In this document: one piece after another, positions 1 through 8,328 of the stretch | Layout of the letters: each line of letters begins with the position of its first letter | How positions within the stretch are numbered: the first letter of the stretch is position 1 | Assembly: GCA_030523325.1 (NCBI GenBank) | Contig: JAUNIS010000023.1 | Location: forward strand, 1 to 34,352 | Length of the DNA: 34,352 nt | Direction of reading: 5' to 3' | Origin: Phascolarctobacterium sp. | GTDB lineage: Bacteria > Bacillota > Negativicutes > Acidaminococcales > Acidaminococcaceae | The notes under the pieces: model-generated | Database searches by the model: none | Seen by the model: the letters and a program-made list of their open reading frames with translations, nothing else | Told to the model about the DNA's origin: nothing | Position numbers and translations under genes: made by a program

Positions 1-22
1 AAGGTTCAAGTGAGTTAATTAA

Positions 23-47
23 TGCAAGTGTTCAATTTGGACTTGCA
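23..47. other. Inverted repeat in leading intergenic region
   Basis: The arms TGCAAGT and ACTTGCA flank an 11-base spacer, and T-rich DNA follows around position 58. It could be the end of a terminator for a gene left of the window. The rest of positions 1-286 is AT-rich; I see no gene there and no convincing promoter for the next gene. Confidence 0.3.
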
Positions 48-286
48 ATTTACCTGATTTTTTAAAATTTCGCCCATATAATTAAGGGAAAATTAAGATT
101 GGCGTTTTGTTGTAGCTGATGTTTATCATTTAGTAACAAAAATAAATTGACGACATCTACCAAGATGAAACACCAAACCTAGATGAGGCAAATGTGTTAA
201 AAATTTTCGCAAGAATTTTTTTATCCTTAAAAAAGGAGACCATTTGTGCATCTATCTGGTGCGAAAATACAACAAGAGGCAAAACA

Positions 287-913
287 ATGATTACACTAAC
301 AGAGGACTTACGCATAGGTAAGGGTGTGGAAAAGATTGCATATTTTCATCCTTCTGATCCAAATATTTGCGTAAAGATTATCTATAGCAAAGCGAAAGAG
401 GCGGCTAAAGTAATCGCAAGAGAGCTGCAAATGAGTACTAAAATTCAAGAATCTCATCCAGAAGTCAAAGGACTGTCTTTGTTTTATGGAACGGAAGAGA
501 CAAATTTTGGCTTAGGATACAAGTACGAACTTATTCGTGATTACGATGGAGTCATGAGCCAGACCTTGGAGGAATATCTTGAAAGCTTTGATGCTGCTGA
601 TGAAAATGAATTAGCAAAACTAAAAGACGCACTTGAAACTTTGCGAGAGCGCATGCTTGACTTTGGAATTATTCCCATGGCTATGTATCCAAGGAACATC
701 ATGGTTCGAAAACTTTCTCCGGATGATTTCGAGCTTGTAATTATTGATGACATTGGTTCAGCCGTATTGATTCCTTTGGAATATTATTTTAAATTAGTTG
801 CAGATAAACGTATCAAAAGACATTTTAAACGTATGATAGAATTTTTAAAAGGCATGCGTACGGAACAAGAGTATGTCGATTTCTTCGATGCTTACGTCAA
901 AGAATTAAAATAA
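287..913 (+). CDS. yrbL: YrbL-family protein (kinase-like fold)
   Basis: A protein of 208 residues, close to the 210 of Escherichia coli YrbL, whose start (MIRLSEQSPLGTG) is matched here by MITLTEDLRIGKG. Family features visible include a glycine-containing loop followed by CVKIIY (nucleotide-binding-loop-like Lys), the E-T-x-x-G-x-G-Y-x-Y segment, PRNIMV (position of the protein-kinase catalytic loop) and IIDDIG (DFG-like position). YrbL is a member of the PhoP/BasR networks in enterobacteria; its biochemical role is not settled and regulation here is unknown. The ATG at 287 is chosen because it aligns with the family N-terminus. A GTG at 194 would add 31 residues that look like translated spacer. 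An intrinsic terminator follows directly, so the gene is probably monocistronic. Confidence 0.8.
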   Translation: MITLTEDLRIGKGVEKIAYFHPSDPNICVKIIYSKAKEAAKVIARELQMSTKIQESHPEVKGLSLFYGTEETNFGLGYKYELIRDYDGVMSQTLEEYLESFDAADENELAKLKDALETLRERMLDFGIIPMAMYPRNIMVRKLSPDDFELVIIDDIGSAVLIPLEYYFKLVADKRIKRHFKRMIEFLKGMRTEQEYVDFFDAYVKELK

Positions 914-917
914 AAAT

Positions 918-952
918 GCGGGTCACCTACTTGGTGATCCGCTAATTTTTTT
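918..952 (+). terminator. Intrinsic terminator after yrbL-like gene
   Basis: A 10-bp stem (918-927 with 933-942, one G-T pair), 5-base loop, then seven T residues at 946-952. Confidence 0.85.
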
Positions 953-960
953 GTTATAAT
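931..960 (+). promoter_or_regulatory. Candidate promoter of the small lipoprotein gene
   Basis: TTGGTG (931-936), 18-base spacer, TATAAT (955-960). The -35 element would lie inside the downstream arm of the preceding terminator hairpin, so the two signals overlap. Confidence 0.45.
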
Positions 961-987
961 GAATTTAGCAAAGATAAGGAGGTCATC

Positions 988-1137
988 ATGAAACTGAAAA
1001 ATTTATTAACTTCAGCATTATTTTTACCAGCTCTCTGCATATTTGGTTGTTCCTTCTTCACACCAAAAGGAGAAATTCAAAGCTTTAATTATGATGATTA
1101 TCCGGAAAACTTTATTACGCCAATACAATGCCTGTAA
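988..1137 (+). CDS. Small lipoprotein, 49 residues, possibly truncated
   Basis: A short gene with an excellent ribosome binding site (AAGGAGG at 976-982, ATG at 988). The product has a signal peptide and a lipobox ending in IFGC with the lipidated Cys at residue 21, leaving a mature peptide of about 29 residues (CSFFTPKGEIQSFNYDDYPE and on). I do not recognise the mature part. Secreted Firmicute proteins of this kind are usually longer, and reading continues a little in another frame after the stop, so this may be a 5' remnant of a longer lipoprotein gene. It is bounded by a promoter-like element and by the hairpin at 1165-1195. Function unknown. Confidence 0.55.
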   Translation: MKLKNLLTSALFLPALCIFGCSFFTPKGEIQSFNYDDYPENFITPIQCL

Positions 1138-1162
1138 CAATACTGGCAACCTCTTAAAAAGG

Positions 1163-1195
1163 AAAACCCACAAGCAATCATTCGGCTTGTGGGTT
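1163..1195. terminator. Bidirectional terminator between convergent genes
   Basis: A perfect 11-bp stem (1165-1175 with 1185-1195). On the minus strand it is followed by TTTTCCTTTTT, so it serves best as the terminator of the HMG-CoA-lyase-family gene. Confidence 0.75.
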
Positions 1196-1206
1196 AAATT
1201 TGTTAA

Positions 1207-2124
1207 TTAATGTTTTTTCACAATGTCGGAGCACTTGCCTGCACGTAAGATGGAAGAAGAACGAGTTCCGCCAATGATTTCTTCCACGCGATAGCCAAGC
1301 TTAATGCATTTGTCCAAGTCTACGCCAGTTTCAATGCCCATCTCGTTGCACATATTCACGAGATCTTCTGTCGCAATATTACCGGATGCACCAGGTGCAA
1401 AGGGACAACCACCTAAACCTGCATAAGCTGTGTCAAAGGAAGAAATGCCTGCTTGCATGCCTGCGAGAACATTGGCGAGACCAAGTCCACGAGTATTGTG
1501 GAAATGCAGCGTCCATTTGATATCGGGGAAGAGCTCTTGCACGCGGCAGGAATATTCGTAAACCTGTTTAGGATTAGCCATACCAGTAGTATCAGCTAAG
1601 GTGAGGTCACGCATACCTAAAGCGTGTAATTCTTTTAAAACACTTGCGACTTGCTCGAAGGGAACATTGCCGTCAATGCTGCAACCAAAAACAGTTGCCA
1701 CCGCGCCATTAAGATAAATATTGTTTTCGTTAGCATATTCAATAACTTCCTTGAAGCTTTGCACAGCATCCTCGGGAGTTTTATTCATATTGGCGAGGCA
1801 ATGACCACGGCTTGCGGAAATTGTCAGCTCACAGGCTTTCAAGCCTGCTGCTTCAGCTCGCTTCAAACCTTTCAGGTTGAAAATTAAGCCGCGATATCTT
1901 GCTCCAGTAACTTGGGGCAGGAGACCACAAAGCTGATCGGTATCCGCCATGGTTGGAATTGCTTTAGGACTGACGAAGGAGCCAACCTCAACATTTTTTA
2001 AGCCAGCTTCAACGGCTAATTGGATGAGTTCAGCTTTTTGCTTAAGAGTGAGATGAATTTTTTCGTTTTGCAAGCCATCGCGGGGACCAACTTCCCAGAT
2101 AGTAATTTTCTTTGGTAAATTCAT
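1207..2124 (-). CDS. HMG-CoA lyase family enzyme (HMG-CoA or citramalyl-CoA lyase)
   Basis: A 305-residue TIM-barrel lyase of the HMGL-like family. The N-terminal EVGPRDGLQNE motif (Arg15, Asp16) and the metal ligands in HFHN (His207, His209) are present, as is the family signature GLGGCPFAPGASGN with the reactive-loop Cys240. These match the catalytic residues of 3-hydroxy-3-methylglutaryl-CoA lyase, which yields acetyl-CoA and acetoacetate. The same family includes the (R)-citramalyl-CoA lyase of Chloroflexus (acetyl-CoA plus pyruvate), so the substrate is open. The start overlaps the upstream CoA-transferase stop (TAATG), with GGAGG inside the end of that gene, indicating translational coupling. 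Cytosolic. The pairing suggests an acid is first activated to its CoA thioester and then cleaved. Confidence 0.85.
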   Translation of the reverse strand: MNLPKKITIWEVGPRDGLQNEKIHLTLKQKAELIQLAVEAGLKNVEVGSFVSPKAIPTMADTDQLCGLLPQVTGARYRGLIFNLKGLKRAEAAGLKACELTISASRGHCLANMNKTPEDAVQSFKEVIEYANENNIYLNGAVATVFGCSIDGNVPFEQVASVLKELHALGMRDLTLADTTGMANPKQVYEYSCRVQELFPDIKWTLHFHNTRGLGLANVLAGMQAGISSFDTAYAGLGGCPFAPGASGNIATEDLVNMCNEMGIETGVDLDKCIKLGYRVEEIIGGTRSSSILRAGKCSDIVKKH

Positions 2125-3317
2125 TAGATTACTCCTTCCTCCTTGAGAGCGGTTAAATCGTTTTCGTTAAGGCCAAGCCATTCGCCGTAAATTTCTGCGT
2201 TGTGTTCGCCAAGAGCTGGACCAACCCATTTGATTTGACCAGGAGTCTCGGAGAATTTAGGAATGATGCCGGGCATGGCAACTTCTTCTTCAACGGGAGC
2301 GTAATATTTAGTGACGATATTTTCGCGAGCCTTGAAGTGAGGATCTTCAAAACAGTCTTTAATGGTATAAACCTTGTCACAAGGAACGCCTTCATTGTTA
2401 AGACATTTTTTGAGTTCGGCAAAGTCCATGGAGGCAACCCAATTGCGAACGTATTCGTCGAGCTCCTTGTTATTGTTCAGGCGGTCGGCCATGGTAACAT
2501 ATTTAGGATTGGTTTGGAAGTCTTCGCGTTTCATGGCACGAGTGATATAGGTCCAGGTACGGTCGGTGCTGCAAACAACTATAGCCCATTGATCATCCTT
2601 AGTTTTGTAAATGCCGCAGGGAGATGCTTGACCTACAGGAATAGGTGCACGTTCCGCAACAATTCCGTTGGAATAATAATCGGCAATGTGACTGCCGAGA
2701 ATACGGAAAAGGCTTTCGTAAAGAGTTACATCAACCTCTTGACCCTTGCCGTGCAAAGCGTCTCTGTGATAAAGAGCCATCATTGTAGAGAAGCATGCAT
2801 ACAGACCTGCAACATAGTCAGTCATAGAGAAGGACGGACTTACAGGTGGACGGTCAGGATAACCAGTGATATAAGTTAAACCGGAGAAAGCTGTGGCAGG
2901 TGTGCCAAAGCCGGGCATGTGAGCATTGGGGCCTGTTTGCCCATAACCTGTAATATGGGTAATGATGATGTTGGGATTATGCTCCTTCATTTTTTCTACA
3001 GATACACCCCATTTTTCCAAGGTACCGGTTTTGAAATTTTCTACAACAACATCAGCCTTTTCAATCATTTTGAAAAGCATTTCTCTGCCTTTTTCCGTGT
3101 GCAGGTCCAAGGTAACAGATTTTTTGTTGCGGTTCAAAGATGCATGACGAATGGCAACTTTTTTGTAGTAAGGACCAAGGCGTCTAAAAGGATCGCCGCC
3201 GCCTGGTTGTTCAATCTTGATAACATTAGCACCGAAATCGGCAAAGAGGTTAGTGCAGTAAGGACCAGCAATAACCGTGGACAAATCCAGGATTTTTACT
3301 CCTGCAAGCATTTCCAT
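2124..3317 (-). CDS. Class III CoA-transferase (CaiB/BaiF family)
   Basis: 397 residues, the usual length for class III CoA-transferases. The N-terminal VKILDLSTVIAGPYCTNLFADFGANVIKIE block is diagnostic of the family, and the catalytic aspartate is expected at Asp167 in SMTDYVAGLYA, where formyl-CoA transferase and CaiB carry theirs. The enzyme moves CoA between a donor thioester and a carboxylate. Known members use succinyl-CoA with citramalate, malate, glutarate or itaconate, and the sequence alone does not fix the acceptor. Its stop is fused to the start of the lyase gene downstream, so the most economical reading is that it makes the lyase's substrate. No clear promoter could be assigned in the AT-rich 280-base gap upstream, which it shares with the divergent decarboxylase gene. 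Confidence 0.87.
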   Translation of the reverse strand: MEMLAGVKILDLSTVIAGPYCTNLFADFGANVIKIEQPGGGDPFRRLGPYYKKVAIRHASLNRNKKSVTLDLHTEKGREMLFKMIEKADVVVENFKTGTLEKWGVSVEKMKEHNPNIIITHITGYGQTGPNAHMPGFGTPATAFSGLTYITGYPDRPPVSPSFSMTDYVAGLYACFSTMMALYHRDALHGKGQEVDVTLYESLFRILGSHIADYYSNGIVAERAPIPVGQASPCGIYKTKDDQWAIVVCSTDRTWTYITRAMKREDFQTNPKYVTMADRLNNNKELDEYVRNWVASMDFAELKKCLNNEGVPCDKVYTIKDCFEDPHFKARENIVTKYYAPVEEEVAMPGIIPKFSETPGQIKWVGPALGEHNAEIYGEWLGLNENDLTALKEEGVI

Positions 3318-3528
3318 AATTCTTTCCCCCTAATATATAAAAGTTATAAGTTTTCTACATATATAATATAGATATATAAGTTTAATTATAAATCTTTTAT
3401 GCAGATAATTCAATGCAATTCAGTAAATGGTTGATGAAAATGCTTCTTCGTTCTAAATATTTTTTCGTAAAATGTCAGCCCAATTTAAGTTGAAGTTTTT
3501 GTAAACAAATTGTAGACACCGAAATAAA

Positions 3529-3558
3529 ATGACAAGCAACTTGTTTTTGTGGTAAAAT
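3529..3558 (+). promoter_or_regulatory. Candidate promoter of the decarboxylase-tmk-holB operon
   Basis: ATGACA (3529-3534), 18-base spacer, TAAAAT (3553-3558). A TATAAT also occurs at 3558-3563 but has no good -35 partner. Confidence 0.4.
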
Positions 3559-3597
3559 ATAATGATACAATGGCGAGGAATATTTGCCGGAGGTTGT

Positions 3598-5055
3598 ATG
3601 AGCAAAAATTATAATAATGATTTACATATGCCCCTAGTAGAGGCAATGCTTAATTATAAAAATGAAAATGTTTATCCTTTGCATACTCCTGGACACAAGG
3701 GTGGTAGAGGCATGGAGACTTCTTTAAAAAAACTTTTGGGTGAAAGTGTTCTCGTTGATGTTTCGCTGATGAGCGAGCTCGACGACATTCACGAGCCAGA
3801 GACTTATATTAAGGAAGCGCAAGCTTTAGCTGCCCAAGCTTACAAAAGTGACGCTTGCTTTTGGGCAGTGAATGGCACAAGTCAAGCAATTCACGCTATG
3901 CTTATGCTCGCCTCTAGCCCAGGTGATAAGGTTTTAATTCCACGTAACGCCCATAGAAGTGTTGCAGGCGGTTTAATTCTTGGTGGATTAAAGGCAGTTT
4001 ATATTGAGCCAGAGTATAATGAAGAATTTGGCATCTTAACCCAAGTGACTCCGCAAATCATCGAGCAAGCGCTTGACGACCATCCGGATATCAAAGCCGT
4101 ACTTATTACGAGTCCCAATTATTACGGCATTGCCGCAGATACGAAAAAGATTGCTGAGCTTTGCCATGCGAGAAAGAAAATTCTTCTTGTGGATGAAGCT
4201 CACGGGCCGCATTTAGGTTTTAGTAAAGCCTTGCCTCCATCGGCAATGGAATGCGACGCGGATGCTTGCGCGCAAAGCACTCATAAAATTGTTGGGGCTA
4301 TGACACAATGCAGCATGCTACAAGTAAAGCAGGAAAGACTTGATATCGAACGAGCGCGAGATGTGATGAGCGTGCTTACAACAACGAGTCCCAACTATTT
4401 ACTCATGATGAGTCTCGATGCAGCGAGAGCTCAATTACAAGCTCACGGAGAAGAGATGTGCGAGCACGCAATAAATGCAGCTCAGAGCCTGCGTGCATTG
4501 CTCAAAGAATTTACTGGCATAAAAGTTTTAGAAGCAGCTGATGTGCCACAATTTTTTCTCGATGAAACTAAGGTCACGGTGCATGTAAGTTCTTGGGGTT
4601 ATACGGGAATTGAAGTTGGTGATGCTTTGAGAGAAGCAGGCGTTGCCGTCGAGCTTGTTGATCCTGAGAACATTTTATTCCTCGTAAGCTACGCCGATGA
4701 TAACTCGGACTTTACCAATGCAATGACGCGTATTAAAGCGGTTTTCGAATGCTTGGAACAATACAAAGAGAGCGCAAGGGAAAAGCATACCATCGGCAAG
4801 CCGCCGCTAACTCAAAGTAAACTTTCTTTGCGAGAGGTTTTTTACGGAGAGAAAGAAAAAATTTGCTTCGACCAAGCTAGCGGTCGTGTCGCTGCTGAAC
4901 AAATCAGTTTTTATCCTCCGGGTATTCCCATAATTTTGCCTGGTGAAATAATATCTGATGCAATCATTTCTTATTGTCAAAAAATGAAGAGACTTGGTCT
5001 TCCCGTTAGCGGACCGGCTGATAGCTCTTTAAAGACAATTCGTGTTGTAAAGTAG
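3598..5055 (+). CDS. Orn/Lys/Arg decarboxylase family protein (YaaO-like)
   Basis: A PLP-dependent fold-type I enzyme of 485 residues, the short form of the Orn/Lys/Arg decarboxylase family. Seen in sequence: LHTPGHKGG near residue 28, the PLP-contact region VNGTSQAIHA, the VDEAHGPH block around residue 198, and STHK with the Schiff-base lysine at residue 230, followed by a C-terminal decarboxylase domain. Family members decarboxylate lysine, arginine or ornithine to polyamine precursors; the substrate here cannot be read. The ATG at 3598 is chosen for GGAGG at 3589-3593 and because the 12 residues before it are not family-like. It heads the operon, 6 bases before tmk, as yaaO does in Bacillus subtilis. 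Confidence 0.88.
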   Translation: MSKNYNNDLHMPLVEAMLNYKNENVYPLHTPGHKGGRGMETSLKKLLGESVLVDVSLMSELDDIHEPETYIKEAQALAAQAYKSDACFWAVNGTSQAIHAMLMLASSPGDKVLIPRNAHRSVAGGLILGGLKAVYIEPEYNEEFGILTQVTPQIIEQALDDHPDIKAVLITSPNYYGIAADTKKIAELCHARKKILLVDEAHGPHLGFSKALPPSAMECDADACAQSTHKIVGAMTQCSMLQVKQERLDIERARDVMSVLTTTSPNYLLMMSLDAARAQLQAHGEEMCEHAINAAQSLRALLKEFTGIKVLEAADVPQFFLDETKVTVHVSSWGYTGIEVGDALREAGVAVELVDPENILFLVSYADDNSDFTNAMTRIKAVFECLEQYKESAREKHTIGKPPLTQSKLSLREVFYGEKEKICFDQASGRVAAEQISFYPPGIPIILPGEIISDAIISYCQKMKRLGLPVSGPADSSLKTIRVVK

Positions 5056-5061
5056 GTTCAT

Positions 5062-5709
5062 ATGAAAGGTTTATTTATTACATTTGAAGGACTCGATGGC
5101 AGTGGTAAATCAACTCAGCTAAAAAATATCGCCAGAGTTCTTCGTGAGGAAGGTTTTGAGACGGTCGAGTCTCGCGAGCCAGGTGGTACAGAATTTGCTG
5201 AGAAAATTCGCAGCCTTGTGCTTGACGCCAGTCTTCCTATTACACCCACAACTCAAAGTCTTTTATATTTTGCGGCACGCTCTGAACATGTGGACAAGCT
5301 TTTGCGTCCGAGCAAGGAAGCAGGCAAAATTGTTTTATGCGATCGCTTTAGTGATTCAACTTTGGTTTATCAAGGCTTAGCGGAAGGCAAAGCCGTGGAA
5401 GAGCTCTGGGATTTAAGGCAGATTAATTCTTACGCAACAGAAAATTTTGTTCCCGACCTAACGCTGGTTTTTGATGGACGTCCAGAAAAATTAATTGAGC
5501 GTCGTATGCTTCGAGGTGTGAGTGACCGCTACGAAGACATGGGACTAGATTTTCAACATAAATTGCGCAGCGGCTTTCTAGCTTTGGCAAAGCTTGAGCC
5601 TCATCGCATTAAAGTTATTAATGCAGAAGGGACTCTTGAAGAAGTTCAACGAGAAGCATTAGCTGTAATTCGCGAGGTTATTGCTAAGGAAACACAAGAT
5701 GTGGGATAA
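5062..5709 (+). CDS. tmk: Thymidylate kinase
   Basis: 215 residues, normal for the family. The P-loop FEGLDGSGKST lies at residues 8-18, the DR motif is seen in CDRFSDSTLVYQG, and the REPGGT substrate loop is intact. It phosphorylates dTMP to dTDP in the cytosol, an essential step of dTTP synthesis. It follows the decarboxylase gene by 6 bases and its 3' end overlaps holB by 11 bases, so translation of the two is probably coupled. Confidence 0.96.
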   Translation: MKGLFITFEGLDGSGKSTQLKNIARVLREEGFETVESREPGGTEFAEKIRSLVLDASLPITPTTQSLLYFAARSEHVDKLLRPSKEAGKIVLCDRFSDSTLVYQGLAEGKAVEELWDLRQINSYATENFVPDLTLVFDGRPEKLIERRMLRGVSDRYEDMGLDFQHKLRSGFLALAKLEPHRIKVINAEGTLEEVQREALAVIREVIAKETQDVG

Positions 5710-6691
5710 AGTTTATGGACATCAGGAAGAGAAAGTCTTCCTCAAAAAATTTATCGAAGCTAAGGAAAGACCACATGCTCTTTTGTTCACGGGGCCAAGT
5801 GGTTTAGGAAAGAAAAAATTAGCTTTAGAATTTGCCAAAACCTTGTTGTGCTTCAATGCCAATGGTGAAGACGATTGTGCTTCCTGCCGTAGCATTAACT
5901 TGCTGGACGAAAGCTATGCTCACCCAGATTTAATTATCGTGGGCATTGAACCGGACTACACGAGCATTCGCATTGAGCAAATTAAAGAATTAATAGGCAA
6001 AGCTGCCTTCGCACCCGTGCTTAGCGCTAATAAAATTTGTCTCGTAGAAGACGCCGACAAAATGACGGACGCAGCCATGAACAGCTTCTTAAAGCTTTTG
6101 GAAGAACCTCCCGCTGGCTGGGTAATTATTTTGTTAGCCGAGTCGGAAGACAAACTTCTTTCTACAATTCTTTCGCGTGTGGTAAGACTGCGCTTTAAAG
6201 ACATTCCCGAAGAAGATTTTCTAAAGGCTTTAGCCGAAAAAGAAATCACCGGAGAAAAGGCGAGGGTTTTGTATCGCATGAGCGAGGGTTCTATCGGCAG
6301 TGCTTTGGCTTTAGAAAAAGAAAATATTTGGGAGTATCGCACCACGGCCTTTGCTTTTTTAGAAGCATTGCCATTGAGCGCGCCCATAAATTATTTAAAC
6401 GGTCGTCCCTGGGTAGAAAAATTTGAACGAGTCGAAGCAATTCTTTTCGTGAAAATTTTGCAAATCCTTGTGCGCGATATGATTTTTTGCAAATTACATA
6501 ATACAGAAGTATTATATAATTATGATATGGAAGATGACTTGAAGCAGTTATCAGAAAATTGGTCCTTGCGGGGACTAAAGACAGCATTAGCTGCTATTGA
6601 AGAGGCTTACGGAGCTTTAACAGGGAACTCGGGAATTAGACTTTCCATGGAGGCTGTTGCTCTTAAAATAGATAAGGCATATAAGGAGTGA
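5699..6691 (+). CDS. holB: DNA polymerase III delta' subunit
   Basis: 330 residues. AAA+ clamp-loader subunit: Walker A GPSGLGKKK at residues 32-40, a zinc-module region with Cys51, Cys60 and Cys63, then LLEEPPAGWVIILLAE and the TILSR segment at the SRC position. As part of the clamp loader it helps open and load the beta clamp. Two details differ from the textbook: the fourth Cys of the CX8CX2CX2C zinc module is Ile66, and SRC reads SRV. The start at 5699 (AAGGA at 5686-5690) gives the family's usual N-terminus and overlaps tmk. The neighbours (tmk, ricT) match the conserved Firmicute cluster. Confidence 0.93.
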   Translation: MWDKVYGHQEEKVFLKKFIEAKERPHALLFTGPSGLGKKKLALEFAKTLLCFNANGEDDCASCRSINLLDESYAHPDLIIVGIEPDYTSIRIEQIKELIGKAAFAPVLSANKICLVEDADKMTDAAMNSFLKLLEEPPAGWVIILLAESEDKLLSTILSRVVRLRFKDIPEEDFLKALAEKEITGEKARVLYRMSEGSIGSALALEKENIWEYRTTAFAFLEALPLSAPINYLNGRPWVEKFERVEAILFVKILQILVRDMIFCKLHNTEVLYNYDMEDDLKQLSENWSLRGLKTALAAIEEAYGALTGNSGIRLSMEAVALKIDKAYKE

Positions 6692-6695
6692 AGAA

Positions 6696-7538
6696 ATGCC
6701 AATAGTTGTAGGTATTAGATTTAAAAAAGCATGCAAAATATATTATTTTGATCCGGCTGATACTGGAGTTCAAAAGGGTGATTCTGCAATCGTGGAGACT
6801 GCTCGCGGGGTGGAATACGGTGACGTTGTTATTGGTCCTCGCGAGGTGAGTGAAGAGAGCATTGTTTCACCCTTGAAACCAGTTATGCGTAAGGCGACGG
6901 AAGCCGACTACGAAAAACTTATGGAAAATAAAGTTCGTGAGAAAGAAGCTTTCAATATTTGTCTGCGCAAGATTGCTAATCACAACCTGCCCATGCGTTT
7001 GACGGACGTAGAATTTACCTTCGATGTAAATAAAATTATTTTCTATTTTACTGCGGACGGTCGCATTGACTTCCGTGAATTAGTAAAAGATTTAGCTGCA
7101 GTTTTTCGTACTCGCATCGAACTGCGTCAAATTGGAGTACGTGACGAGGCAAAAATGTTGGGCGGTATAGGTTGTTGTGGCAGACCACTTTGTTGCGCAA
7201 CATTTTTGGGAGATTTCGAACCAGTTTCCATTCGTATGGCTAAGGATCAAAATCTGTCCTTGAATCCCACAAAAATTTCAGGTATTTGCGGTCGTTTGAT
7301 GTGCTGCTTAAAATACGAGAACCATCTGTATTGCAAGAACTGTGATAATTCTAAGGAACGCAAGGAACGCGTGCCTATCCCGAAGATTGGCTCTATGGTT
7401 GCAACGCCTCTTGGCGAAGGCAAGGTTACCGGCATTAATCGTGGTCAAAGGACTGCAAGCGTGCAGCTTTCTCCTAATAATATTATTCAAGTGGAGTGGG
7501 ATGAAATCGTAGATGTTTCCCAAGCAAAAGATGTCTGA
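6696..7538 (+). CDS. ricT: PSP1-domain protein RicT/YaaT
   Basis: 280 residues with the PSP1 domain and the cysteine clusters GCCGRPLCC, CGRLMCC and CKNC typical of RicT. In Bacillus RicT joins RicA and RicF in the Ric (Y) complex, which carries [4Fe-4S] clusters and affects RNase Y-dependent mRNA maturation, competence and sporulation. RicA and RicF are not in this window. The start is fixed by AAGGAG just upstream of the ATG, four bases after the holB stop. The 3' end overlaps the methyltransferase gene by 8 bases. Confidence 0.93.
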   Translation: MPIVVGIRFKKACKIYYFDPADTGVQKGDSAIVETARGVEYGDVVIGPREVSEESIVSPLKPVMRKATEADYEKLMENKVREKEAFNICLRKIANHNLPMRLTDVEFTFDVNKIIFYFTADGRIDFRELVKDLAAVFRTRIELRQIGVRDEAKMLGGIGCCGRPLCCATFLGDFEPVSIRMAKDQNLSLNPTKISGICGRLMCCLKYENHLYCKNCDNSKERKERVPIPKIGSMVATPLGEGKVTGINRGQRTASVQLSPNNIIQVEWDEIVDVSQAKDV

Positions 7539-8247
7539 GGAGAAAAGCAGTGTCCGCTGCGATTATTTACCAAAATGCATGTATAAAATTTGGCAGGACG
7601 CTAAAGAGTTCAGTTATACGACTGATGCTGTTTTCTTAGGAAATTTTGCTCACCTGGTTCGTAAGGCTAAGGTTCTCGAGCTTGGTTGTGGAACTGGAGC
7701 CATCAGTATGCTTTTAGAATCTCGTGGAGCTGGAGAAATAACGGCAATCGATGTTAATTCGAATATCACTAAACTTTTTCGCCAAAGTGTTGCGGACAAT
7801 GGCTTAGAAGAAAAAATAAAAATTTTAGATGGTGATATTTGCAATTATAAAAAAATTTTTCAACCAGAAAGCATGGATCTTGTTGTTGCAAATCCACCTT
7901 ACAGAAATTCTGGGGACCAAAGGCTGGTCGGCACGGCTGCTTGTCACGAGGTAAATGCAACACTTGAGGACTTTTTTAAAGCAGCTGCTTTTACGGTTCG
8001 TTATCGTGGACGCTTCGCATTGGTGCAATTACCCGAACGTTTTGCAGAAAGCATGCAGCTTGCCTTTAAGTACGGTTTGCAACCAAAACGTTTGCAATGG
8101 GTTCACGCGTCCATCGACAAACCTGCCTGGATTTTTCTTATGGAGATGACCAAGGGCGGTTCCTACGGCATGGATGTGCTTGCTCCCATCGTCATGTATG
8201 AAAAAGATGGCGGCTACACAGAGCAGGTGAAAAAATTTTACGAATAA
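7531..8247 (+). CDS. YabB/TrmN6-type tRNA (adenine-N6) methyltransferase
   Basis: A 238-residue class I SAM-dependent methyltransferase. Motif I is VLELGCGTGAISM (about residues 48-60) and the catalytic N-P-P-Y tetrad is at residues 121-124, the signature of N6-adenine and N5-glutamine methylases. Position after ricT equals yabB in Bacillus subtilis, homologous to TrmN6, which modifies A37 of tRNA1(Val). The start is uncertain: ATG 7531 has a weak ribosome binding site and overlaps ricT; ATG 7513 is the alternative. Translation may rely on coupling to ricT. No strong terminator was seen before the next promoter. Confidence 0.85.
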   Translation: MSEEKSSVRCDYLPKCMYKIWQDAKEFSYTTDAVFLGNFAHLVRKAKVLELGCGTGAISMLLESRGAGEITAIDVNSNITKLFRQSVADNGLEEKIKILDGDICNYKKIFQPESMDLVVANPPYRNSGDQRLVGTAACHEVNATLEDFFKAAAFTVRYRGRFALVQLPERFAESMQLAFKYGLQPKRLQWVHASIDKPAWIFLMEMTKGGSYGMDVLAPIVMYEKDGGYTEQVKKFYE

Positions 8248-8250
8248 TTA

Positions 8251-8281
8251 TTGACTTGGAGTATGCTCTAAGGAATATAAT
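8251..8281 (+). promoter_or_regulatory. Candidate promoter of the DUF362 protein gene
   Basis: TTGACT (8251-8256), 19-base spacer, TATAAT (8276-8281), about 48 bases before the start codon. The spacer is two bases longer than ideal. Confidence 0.55.
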
Positions 8282-8328
8282 TTCTTTAGTAATTTTTTGA
8301 TGATAAAATTTTTAGGAGGAGATTTATC

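Noticed and set aside
194..286. GTG start adding 31 residues to the YrbL-like protein
   Set aside because: The family N-terminus aligns with the ATG at 287; the extra residues look like translated spacer.
2202..2879. Long plus-strand frame of 225 codons opposite the CoA-transferase gene
   Set aside because: It is antisense to a clear enzyme gene, has no ribosome binding site and no family resemblance.
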